Shown here piece by piece: positions 1-7,307 of a stretch of 8,270 nucleotides of DNA. The notes under the pieces were generated by a model. It was not told where the DNA came from. It searched no databases and worked only from the letters and a program-made list of their open reading frames with translations. Made by a program: the position numbers and the translations under genes. Within the stretch, counting starts at the first letter, position 1. Each line of letters begins with the position of its first letter. Origin of the DNA: a bacterium (GTDB taxonomy: Bacteria; 4484-113; JAGGVC01). Location of the stretch: positions 1-8,270 of the forward strand of contig JABRWB010000002.1 of the NCBI GenBank assembly GCA_039961635.1. Direction: 5' to 3'.

Positions 1-558
1 GATGATGCCTCCGATGCTCCGGCGGACGACGCGGCGTACCGGGGCAGGGCGGATGCGAAGTCGCTTTTGCTTCCGGCGGAATCGGTGAAAATCGAAGACC
101 ATCCGTTGGACTCGCTGGCGTTCGTCGCGCTCGCCAAGCGGGAGGAAACGCTTCTGCAATACGACGGAAAGGGGAATTTGCTCGAATTCCGGCTGGACAA
201 AACCGACCCGGGGCTGTCGCTTTTGATACAGATCCGCGACGAGGCGCACCGGCGGGCGCAGCTGCACCGCAGCGGCAGGGTGGAGCGGCAGCAGCGCCGC
301 AGCGCGCTGGAGGACGTGGCGGGCGTGGGGCCGGGGATCGCAAAGACGCTGCTCAAAACCTACAAGAGCCTGAAGAAGATCCGCGAGGCGGAGCCGGAGG
401 AGCTTGCGAAGCTGCCGGGGATGAACGAAAAGCTGGCGGCGGCGGTGAAGAAATACTTGGTCGAGCGGGAGAATTACGTGGCTCGGAAATTCCGGCTGAA
501 GGACGAAATCGTGGAGCTGCGCAGGAAGCCGCGGCTGGTGAAGGTGAAAAAACCGTAG
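1..558 (+). CDS. uvrC: UvrABC excinuclease subunit C, C-terminal part (5' end outside window)
   Basis: UvrC makes the two incisions flanking a DNA lesion in nucleotide excision repair, after UvrA/UvrB load it in the cytoplasm. The frame is open from base 1, so the true start lies upstream; 185 residues are visible. The end of the RNase H-like nuclease domain is seen as a VALAKREE segment, followed by the family signature IRDEAHR (visible residues about 78-84). A tandem helix-hairpin-helix module (about 103-153, with VAGVGPG and LPGM hairpins) follows, which in UvrC binds DNA and is needed for incision. Most UvrC proteins end soon after this module; here a basic tail of about 30 residues follows, ending VKVKKP. 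The TAG stop sits inside an AAACCGTAGGGG word shared with the downstream repeats, so the tail end may derive from repeat DNA. The stretch before VALAKREE is Asp/Ala-rich and looks like an insertion in the nuclease domain. The assignment is confident. Confidence 0.93.
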   Translation, partial: DDASDAPADDAAYRGRADAKSLLLPAESVKIEDHPLDSLAFVALAKREETLLQYDGKGNLLEFRLDKTDPGLSLLIQIRDEAHRRAQLHRSGRVERQQRRSALEDVAGVGPGIAKTLLKTYKSLKKIREAEPEELAKLPGMNEKLAAAVKKYLVERENYVARKFRLKDEIVELRRKPRLVKVKKP

Positions 559-572
559 GGGCGCATGGGAGG

Positions 573-589
573 CCCGCCGTCTCGGCGGG
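573..589 (+). terminator. Short GC hairpin after uvrC, possible terminator
   Basis: CCCGCCG (573-579) pairs with CGGCGGG (583-589) across a 3-base TCT loop, 14 bases after the uvrC stop. No U-tract follows (the next bases are AAACAATTTCC), so intrinsic termination is doubtful. It may simply belong to the palindromic repeat family that starts here. Confidence 0.35.
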
Positions 590-778
590 AAACAATTTCC
601 TTGCGCCCGAAATTAAACCGTAGGGGGGCGGCTTAACCGCCTCCACATCTAAGGTGGGCGGGGGTGAACCCCGCCCGTACTGGGCGGGATACAATTTCCT
701 CGCGCCCGGAATCAACCGTAGGGGGGCGGTTTACCCGCCCCTACATCTAAGGTGGGCGGGGGTGAACCCCGCCTGTAC
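584..778. repeat. Two tandem copies of a ~97-bp palindromic intergenic repeat
   Basis: Copy A is 584-680 and copy B is 683-778, aligned by eye with about nine substitutions and one single-base gap. Each copy contains ACAATTTCC, then CGCCC, an AACCGTAGGGGGGCGG arm opposite a CCGCC arm, and ACATCTAAGG. Each ends with a GGGCGGGG/CCCCGCC(C/T) stem around a GTGAA loop. A fragment of the same unit (AAACCGTAGGGG) covers the uvrC stop codon. The unit is non-coding and probably one of many dispersed in this genome. GC-rich palindromes of this kind are common between genes in uncultivated bacteria, but I cannot name a family. Confidence 0.8.
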
Positions 779-803
779 GGCGTGGCTGGCAGCCGACAGT
801 TTC

Positions 804-894
804 GAGTTCAGAGTTGACAGTTGAGAGTAAAAACATAAGGAGCCGAGGCTTCAGCCTCGGATATTTTTGGGAGTGCACCGGCTCGCCGGTGCCG
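804..894. repeat. 91-bp direct repeat, left copy
   Basis: Matches 4516-4606 at 90 of 91 positions; the only difference is T at 867 versus A at 4579. It starts with a GAGTT-type microrepeat (GAGTTCAGAGTTGACAG), passes through TAAAAACATAAGGAG and then contains two palindromes. These are CCGAGGCT/AGCCTCGG (843-850/853-860) and GCACCGGC/GCCGGTGC (875-882/885-892). The left copy continues into a third palindrome at 908-925, which the right copy lacks. The two copies bracket the restriction-modification cassette. Confidence 0.92.
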
Positions 895-930
895 GACAAT
901 GCATTGAGCGGCAGCAAGCTGCCGCACTCC
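843..930. repeat. Multi-hairpin element (three stems, two inside an outer stem)
   Basis: Three perfect 8-bp stems lie in a row: 843-850/853-860, 875-882/885-892 and 908-915/918-925 (GCGGCAGC/GCTGCCGC). GGAGTGC (870-876) is also complementary to GCACTCC (924-930). The last two hairpins can therefore sit inside an outer stem and form a three-way junction, trimming a base pair or two from the inner stems. The element could fold as RNA or as a single-stranded DNA cruciform. Function is unknown; a REP/BIME-like intergenic role is a guess. Confidence 0.7.
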
Positions 931-1041
931 TAAAAAACGGCGCGGACGCGACAGCGGACCGCCGCCGCGACCCGATCAGCGACGGGAGGGCCGCGTCCCC
1001 GCGCCCAGAGGAAGCGACCGGGGGCCGCGGTAGGTGCGCGG

Positions 1042-1063
1042 AACCTGCGCGCAACCTGCGCGC
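1042..1063. repeat. 11-bp tandem repeat
   Basis: AACCTGCGCGC occurs twice head to tail at 1042-1052 and 1053-1063, in a very GC-rich spacer between the left direct repeat and the AT-richer cargo. No function is apparent. Confidence 0.75.
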
Positions 1064-1139
1064 CCGGCCGCGGACGCGGGATAAACGGGGCAGGGGCGGT
1101 ATGCGCGTGTGGCAGCCGTCCGCTTAAAACCGGGGAGCG

Positions 1140-1155
1140 CCGGCTTCCAAGCCGG
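1140..1155. repeat. Isolated GC palindrome
   Basis: CCGGCTT (1140-1146) pairs with AAGCCGG (1149-1155) around a CC loop. It resembles the other small-loop stems at 843-930 in design. It sits right at the change from GC-rich to AT-richer DNA. Confidence 0.6.
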
Positions 1156-1280
1156 GGGTCACATATAGGGATAAACCTATTCTTTTCGCTTGAACTTGTA
1201 GCGCAGCGATAATTGGCAGAACCGCGCGTGGGCGGGGAAATGAAGCAATGGAATGAAATGCAGCTTGAAGCTATACATGC

Positions 1281-1286
1281 TATAAT
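1281..1286 (+). promoter_or_regulatory. Candidate -10 box for the unknown cassette gene
   Basis: A perfect TATAAT at 1281-1286. No convincing -35 hexamer is seen at the usual spacing; TTGAAG at 1265-1270 is only 10 bases away. Transcription would begin near 1293 and give a leader of about 55 bases to the GTG at 1349. Confidence 0.45.
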
Positions 1287-1348
1287 GTTTGAGGAAGATT
1301 GCTGATTTTTGCCAGTCCATGCTTCAATCCTTAAGGAGTATCAAATCC

Positions 1349-2320
1349 GTGGCAGAGATTTTTGATGCACAGGCCGCCGATCTGGTGGCAGACAGTCTGG
1401 GTGTATCCCTGTCAGCATTCAGGCAATACGTCCGCGATTTCACAACGATCTGTGCTGATTTTGTTTCCTGTTTTCAAGATAGGATTAAGCAGCTAAGGCC
1501 GGAAGCTCCATTCCCGGAAGGATTCCAAGATGTCGTTTTGGCGTTTGCCTTGTTTATGCGACCGCAACTGCACCTAATAGAAAGCTGTTGCAATGAAAAC
1601 CAGTTTCTTTGTGTCCCACCACTTTGCCGTTCCATTATTGAGTTTGTATTTCGCTTGTTTGTTGCCAATAGCACTAATCCTCGGCCATGTCTTGAAGTTT
1701 TTATAAATTCGGTTCAAGTGGATTCCGTACCATCGTCGACGTCAGCAAAGACGGCCATTAGGAATATTGCCCCTGGCAAGGAAGATTCATTGGACTTGGC
1801 ATGGCGCATTGCGTGCGGAGAAGTGCATGGCGCGCATAGCGATGCACAAAAGCTTGCAGAAACAATGAGTCGCAGAGGGTTCTTTCCCAAGGACCTAAGT
1901 AAGGTAGTAATGCTTTCGCATTCAGGACTTTATCAAGTTCTTTTACTGGCCTCAGAATTTGAGCATATGAATTCCTTGTTCATTCCTGGTAACGCGCCTA
2001 CGACTGAACGCGACAAAGACGGGAATTGGAATATTCAAGACATAGGAATCTCAAAGAAGCTAGCCCTCTCAGAAATTCAGCCAATTATTCGGCAGTTCCT
2101 CATTTGGAAATGCTGCGCCATTCCGTGGCTTGTAATTGATGAAATTATAACCTTGTTTGAGGAAATCGAGAAAACAGGTGGCTCCGAGGAGACGCCGGTG
2201 CGTGAGCTTTTTGGATTAAGGAACAAGGCAGAAGTGGCGCGACTGATTTCGAAAGTAGGGCCGTCAATGGAGACAATTTACAAAAATATGCCCTTTAGCG
2301 ATAAGCTTATATATTTTTAG
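1349..2320 (+). CDS. Unrecognised alpha-helical protein of the R-M cassette
   Basis: I do not recognise this protein with certainty. From the GTG at 1349 it has 323 residues. That start is chosen because AAGGAG (1333-1338) lies 10 bases upstream; the in-frame ATG 1319 (333 residues) and TTG 1289 (343 residues) lack a visible Shine-Dalgarno. The frame is closed upstream by TAA at 1283. The protein looks soluble and mostly helical, with no signal peptide. Two stretches stand out: CRSIIEFVFRLF around residues 93-104, and WRIACGEVHGAH around 152-163. They recall the R..hE and (S/E)xxHg patterns of DUF5677-like proteins, and R153/H160 form an R-x6-H spacing of the kind seen in some HEPN ribonucleases. 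Both likenesses are weak. The 3' end overlaps the endonuclease gene tail-to-tail by 14 bases (2307-2320). Base composition matches the R-M genes rather than the flanks, so it probably travelled with them. An accessory defence role is possible but unproven. Confidence 0.72.
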   Translation: MAEIFDAQAADLVADSLGVSLSAFRQYVRDFTTICADFVSCFQDRIKQLRPEAPFPEGFQDVVLAFALFMRPQLHLIESCCNENQFLCVPPLCRSIIEFVFRLFVANSTNPRPCLEVFINSVQVDSVPSSTSAKTAIRNIAPGKEDSLDLAWRIACGEVHGAHSDAQKLAETMSRRGFFPKDLSKVVMLSHSGLYQVLLLASEFEHMNSLFIPGNAPTTERDKDGNWNIQDIGISKKLALSEIQPIIRQFLIWKCCAIPWLVIDEIITLFEEIEKTGGSEETPVRELFGLRNKAEVARLISKVGPSMETIYKNMPFSDKLIYF

Positions 2321-3101
2321 CGTTTCCGATACTGCTGAATTTTTCATCTATTTCAGGCCGCAATGCATTTCCAGCTTCAGAAAATACATCAAGAAGTTCA
2401 TTGTGAATGTCAGAGGAAGCAATAAAATTCCAATAATCCTCACCTACAAGCACTTCCCCCGCCTTCAAGTCAAATAATCCTTTGAGGGTCCAACGGTCAT
2501 AAGGTTTGGGATGATATGGGTTGTACGGAATTGCAAGCCTTGTCATTACATTTGCAGCAGGGTTTTGACTAAATTTAAGCGCTGTCCAATTCAATAACTT
2601 TCTCTTCAGCGCTTCAAATCCTTCTTTATTTGGTTTGGCAGTTTTAAGGTCTATGAAATTTTCTTGACCGTCGGTGACAAGATAAAAATCGACCTTAGAA
2701 TCTGGATGCTTTAAGGCTTTTCCCGATTTGATGCTTCGTTTAATTAGTTCAGTTTCGTTGGTCTTGTTTACTTCAACGTCCGCGGTACGAAGGGAGTGGT
2801 GTATTTTTTCAATAAGTGCAACTGTTTCGGAATCTATCTCTCCCATAAGCAGCTTGCCATGTTGCGCTACTTTACCGAATGAACGTGCAATTATAGTTGA
2901 AAGTTGCTCCCAAATAGAAGTACCCAACGTGGTATTCATGGAGTGTATGAAGGAAAACAGCGCATATCTGTCTTTCCCCAGCAATCGGTGATGAAAAGGC
3001 ATGTACTGGGTTTCCGGCGAATATTCATTAAGTTTTTCGCGTACAACTGCCAAAAGCAGCTTTTTAATTTCCGCTTTACAGCTGCTAGGAAGATTCGACA
3101 T
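2307..3101 (-). CDS. Type II restriction endonuclease, TdeIII/MjaII-like (GGNCC family)
   Basis: Predicted to cleave unmodified double-stranded DNA as the partner of the adjacent methyltransferase; characterised members of this family (TdeIII, MjaII) recognise GGNCC. The protein has 264 residues from the ATG at 3101, which has AGGAA six or so bases upstream. A TTG ten codons earlier (3131) has no such support. The likely PD-(D/E)xK centre is KVDF (residues 136-139, D138) followed by FIDLKT (149-154, D151 and K153). The strongest family marker is the C-terminal block IPYNPYHPKPYDRW (191-204) with LKGLFDLK and VGEDYWNFI behind it. The start lies 17 bases inside the 3' end of the methyltransferase gene, so the two are translated from one message, methyltransferase first. 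The 3' end overlaps the convergent unknown gene. The reading frame is intact and full length, so the enzyme could be active. The exact site is inferred from family knowledge only. Confidence 0.85.
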   Translation of the reverse strand: MSNLPSSCKAEIKKLLLAVVREKLNEYSPETQYMPFHHRLLGKDRYALFSFIHSMNTTLGTSIWEQLSTIIARSFGKVAQHGKLLMGEIDSETVALIEKIHHSLRTADVEVNKTNETELIKRSIKSGKALKHPDSKVDFYLVTDGQENFIDLKTAKPNKEGFEALKRKLLNWTALKFSQNPAANVMTRLAIPYNPYHPKPYDRWTLKGLFDLKAGEVLVGEDYWNFIASSDIHNELLDVFSEAGNALRPEIDEKFSSIGNAKNI

Positions 3102-4326
3102 TAATGTTCCTGAAGCAAAATATGGACTCAAAGTACTTATTCGAATCTCGCTCAGTGCGCATTAGGACTGGCCGATGATAGACATCCTCAAGTTCCAATC
3201 CGCACGATTCGCCTATGCTTTCATACAATCCAAACTTATCGTTGGCTACTATAAGAACTGGTGCGCCCGGCTTAAGGTATCGGCAGACATTCTGAAATAC
3301 TTCGGTAATCCCTTGAACATAGTTCTTGATTGCTTGTCTGCTGGAACCCTTGAAAGCAGGGCCGATCTCTTGTTCGTCGCAACGAATGAAATCGAACAGC
3401 TCGTATGCATACCTGTGCTGCTCGTGGTAGTCAATAATGCCGACATACGGGGGAGACGTGAAAATACCGTCTAGTTTAGTTCTTCGTCTGTATTTCCAGG
3501 TGCGAGAGTCGCCCAATATGCAATCCACTTCGGATTTGGTTCTCAATTGTGCATATTCCTTAATGCGATCGATCGAATCAAGAGAGTACCTGTGAATGAA
3601 CTTGTACGCCTCATCAATCGGTTCGCAATACCGATTGTGCTTGATGCACCAGTATTGACCCCTAACGGGTTTTTTGGGTCTAGCGAGGTCATAGTGTGCA
3701 ATTAGTCTTGCCGACCTTGCGGCCCGCGACAGGATTATCGTCATCAAATCCTTGTTGTTGTATTCATCAAGAATGTTTCGGTAAAATAGTATTTCTTGAA
3801 GTGCCCTATCCGAAAACCACTCATTCAGGTATTCACTTTTTGTTTCCAATCGCTTCCCGTTGCCTGCGAAAAGGCCATCGGTATTTCGCTGCAACGATCT
3901 TGAAAACTCGCTCAGCCGGGCCAAGGCTTCAGACACCTCTTTTTCCATAAAAGGAATATTGTAAAGCCTCGTTTTAACTTTTTGAATTAGCACATTAAAG
4001 GCAGATATATCAAGGCCAATTGAATTCATTCCGAGGGCATTTGCTTCAACAAGTGTGGTCCCAGAGCCTGCAAAAGGGTCTAAAACCGTTTGCCCCGGCT
4101 CAAAGTATTTCCGAAGAAACACTTCAACCAATTGCGGGATGAATTTGCCAAGATATGGATGAAGCCTGTGCACATGCTTTGTGCGCTCAAACTCCCGAAC
4201 TCCCAAAAACGAGAGGTCGTTTCCAAGATCGCGGACATTCTTTTCGACGTCGATGTTGCGCTCGATATGCGCCACGTCGATCCCGAACTTCTGCGCTGCT
4301 TTCACGTTTACAACTGAAAGACCCAA
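3085..4326 (-). CDS. DNA methyltransferase, probably N4-cytosine-specific, cognate of the endonuclease
   Basis: Predicted to transfer a methyl group from S-adenosylmethionine to an exocyclic amino group in the recognition site, protecting host DNA. It has 413 residues from a TTG at 4326, chosen because a strong GGAGG lies seven bases upstream (4334-4338). Motif X-like HPYLGKFIPQLV (56-67) is followed by motif I DPFAGSGTT (83-91, SAM binding) and a motif II acidic residue in GLDIS (104-108). About 180 variable residues come next, probably including the target recognition region, and then the catalytic motif IV TSPPY (290-294). SPPY rather than DPPY favours N4-cytosine over N6-adenine. The order I, variable part, IV fits the alpha-type layout. 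C227, H230 and C234 form a small Cys/His cluster in the variable part that might bind metal. The gene overlaps the endonuclease start by 17 bases. A good -10 box lies upstream at 4380-4385. Confidence 0.9.
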   Translation of the reverse strand: MGLSVVNVKAAQKFGIDVAHIERNIDVEKNVRDLGNDLSFLGVREFERTKHVHRLHPYLGKFIPQLVEVFLRKYFEPGQTVLDPFAGSGTTLVEANALGMNSIGLDISAFNVLIQKVKTRLYNIPFMEKEVSEALARLSEFSRSLQRNTDGLFAGNGKRLETKSEYLNEWFSDRALQEILFYRNILDEYNNKDLMTIILSRAARSARLIAHYDLARPKKPVRGQYWCIKHNRYCEPIDEAYKFIHRYSLDSIDRIKEYAQLRTKSEVDCILGDSRTWKYRRRTKLDGIFTSPPYVGIIDYHEQHRYAYELFDFIRCDEQEIGPAFKGSSRQAIKNYVQGITEVFQNVCRYLKPGAPVLIVANDKFGLYESIGESCGLELEDVYHRPVLMRTERDSNKYFESIFCFRNINVESS

Positions 4327-4333
4327 ACGAAAG

Positions 4334-4338
4334 CCTCC
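4334..4338 (-). promoter_or_regulatory. Shine-Dalgarno deciding the methyltransferase TTG start
   Basis: Minus-strand GGAGG with a seven-base spacer (CTTTCGT) to the TTG at 4326. This supports TTG over the in-frame GTG at 4305 and contrasts with the SD-poor flanking genes. Confidence 0.7.
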
Positions 4339-4379
4339 AAAAAGGACTAGTTTGTGGCAAAGCGCCCAATAGCCATCCG

Positions 4380-4405
4380 ATTATACACCAAATCTGTTTA
4401 GTCAA
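4380..4405 (-). promoter_or_regulatory. Candidate promoter of the methyltransferase-endonuclease operon
   Basis: On the minus strand TTGACT (4405-4400) precedes a perfect TATAAT (4385-4380) with a 14-base spacer, shorter than the usual 16-18. Transcription would start near 4373 and give a leader of about 47 bases ending in the GGAGG Shine-Dalgarno of the methyltransferase. No C-protein-like operator repeat was noticed. Confidence 0.5.
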
Positions 4406-4515
4406 AACCATGCCCAATCCTTCAATCAGCCCTTTTTCAACCTTCCGCCTGCCGGCGATTTAGAAAACGTGGCGGCGATGGGAGACCGAGTTCATAGTTT
4501 GAAAATGAGAGTTCA

Positions 4516-4606
4516 GAGTTCAGAGTTGACAGTTGAGAGTAAAAACATAAGGAGCCGAGGCTTCAGCCTCGGATATTTATGGGAGTGCACCGGCTCGCCG
4601 GTGCCG
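4516..4606. repeat. 91-bp direct repeat, right copy, abutting hicA
   Basis: Same orientation as 804-894 and identical except at one base (4579). It is preceded by extra GAGTTCA microrepeat units (from about 4489). It stops just after the GCACCGGC/GCCGGTGC palindrome, so the third hairpin of the left copy is missing. It ends five bases from the hicA stop codon. Read on the minus strand, the CCGAGGCT/AGCCTCGG stem is followed after several bases by a TTTTT run, so it might help end hicBA transcription. Confidence 0.92.
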
Positions 4607-4610
4607 TCAA

Positions 4611-4835
4611 TCAAGCATCCAGAAACGCTTCCACATCGATCCCCGCCTCACGCAGAATCGCCCGGAGCGTTCCTTCCGCAAGCGGCCTGGAATGGTGGGG
4701 AATTGAAATCCTGCGGCGGGTTTCGGCGTTTCGCCAAAGTTCGTGGCTGCCCGGCCCCTGCCTGTCGAACGAAAATCCGTAGGCGCGCAGCTTTCGCACG
4801 ACCTCGCTGTAAGTGAATCCGGCAAGCCTGCCCAT
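4611..4835 (-). CDS. hicA: HicA-family mRNA interferase toxin
   Basis: HicA toxins are small double-stranded-RNA-binding-fold ribonucleases that cleave mRNA and halt growth when not held by HicB. This copy has 74 residues and the full family pattern: SEVVRKLRAYGF (10-21), the catalytic-type GSH with H31, IPHHSRPL (45-52), and the C-terminal GTLRAILREAGI (55-66). Its ATG directly follows the hicB stop (TAG then ATG, no gap), so translation is probably coupled; no separate strong Shine-Dalgarno is seen. The toxin looks intact. Base composition matches ligA and uvrC rather than the neighbouring restriction cassette. The 91-bp repeat begins five bases beyond its stop codon. Confidence 0.9.
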   Translation of the reverse strand: MGRLAGFTYSEVVRKLRAYGFSFDRQGPGSHELWRNAETRRRISIPHHSRPLAEGTLRAILREAGIDVEAFLDA

Positions 4836-5087
4836 CTAGTCCACGCCGACCGGAACCACCAGCTCGATTTGCATTTCCGGATCGGCCGCCTTTGCCAGAG
4901 CCGGCGGAAGCGGATCGCCGTGCTCCAGGCACGACTCGGCGATTTTCCGGGCAAGCCCCTGCGCGATTTCGCAGGCCTCGGCAAGCGTGCGCCCCTCGGC
5001 AACGAGTCCCGGCACGTCCGGGCTTGTCGCGATGAATCCCCCTTCCTCCAGGGATTCGACATGCAGCCTGATGGTGGTTTCGGTCAC
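4836..5087 (-). CDS. hicB: HicB-family antitoxin (single-domain form)
   Basis: HicB neutralises HicA by direct binding. From the GTG at 5087 it has 83 residues. This start places the family domain (IRLHVESLEEGGFIATSPDV, then G-x-VAEGRTLAEAC) at the N terminus; the upstream in-frame TTG at 5135 would overlap the promoter. The partial RNase H-like HicB fold is evident from EGGFIATSPDVPG and the amphipathic helix after it, with a HGDPLPP turn near residues 56-62. Many HicB proteins carry a C-terminal helix-turn-helix or ribbon-helix-helix DNA-binding domain; I see none here, so autoregulation by DNA binding is uncertain. The gene comes first in a two-gene operon and ends directly at the hicA ATG. 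A GGTGAT six bases before the GTG is a weak Shine-Dalgarno at best. Confidence 0.88.
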   Translation of the reverse strand: MTETTIRLHVESLEEGGFIATSPDVPGLVAEGRTLAEACEIAQGLARKIAESCLEHGDPLPPALAKAADPEMQIELVVPVGVD

Positions 5088-5105
5088 TTGCGGATCACCG
5101 GAATG

Positions 5106-7272
<2,167 letters not shown>

Positions 7273-7307
7273 GCGGCGGGGCGCGTGCGCCAAGTTCGCC
7301 GAATGAT

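Larger units (their letters stand above)
559..1348. other. Gene-free intergenic region rich in palindromic repeats
   Basis: About 790 bases without a credible gene. It holds a short hairpin just after uvrC, two tandem copies of a ~97-bp unit, a multi-hairpin element that recurs at 4516-4606, an 11-bp tandem repeat, a further isolated hairpin, and a -10-like box before the first cassette gene. Open frames here (for example 867-1127) run straight through palindromes and look non-coding. Composition changes from GC-rich to AT-richer at about 1157, which I take as the edge of the acquired cargo. Confidence 0.8.

Noticed and set aside
67-558. uvrC starting at the TTG at 67
   Set aside because: The frame is open to base 1 and the visible part is only the C-terminal third of UvrC, so the true start is upstream of the window.
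584-778. Possible CRISPR or attachment-site array
   Set aside because: Only two adjacent ~97-bp units with no unique spacers, no cas genes and no integrase; they look like ordinary palindromic intergenic repeats.
814-819. Perfect TTGACA -35 hexamer in the left direct repeat, with AAGGAG downstream
   Set aside because: No acceptable -10 box at 16-18 bases and no gene follows; the repeated GAGTT-type microrepeat generates it by chance.
867-1127. Open frame of 86 codons on the + strand (and a 67-codon one opposite)
   Set aside because: It runs through three perfect palindromes and an 11-bp tandem repeat, has no ribosome site and has arginine-rich composition typical of chance frames in GC-rich DNA. 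Part of the same frame recurs only because the 91-bp repeat does.
1193-1225. A stretch resembling a tRNA D-arm (GTAGCGCAGCGA...TTGGCAGA)
   Set aside because: No matching acceptor stem, anticodon arm or T-arm (GGTTCGA-type) could be found around it.
804-4606. Insertion sequence or transposon
   Set aside because: No transposase or recombinase between the repeats, and the repeats are direct rather than inverted with no short target duplication recognised at their outer ends.
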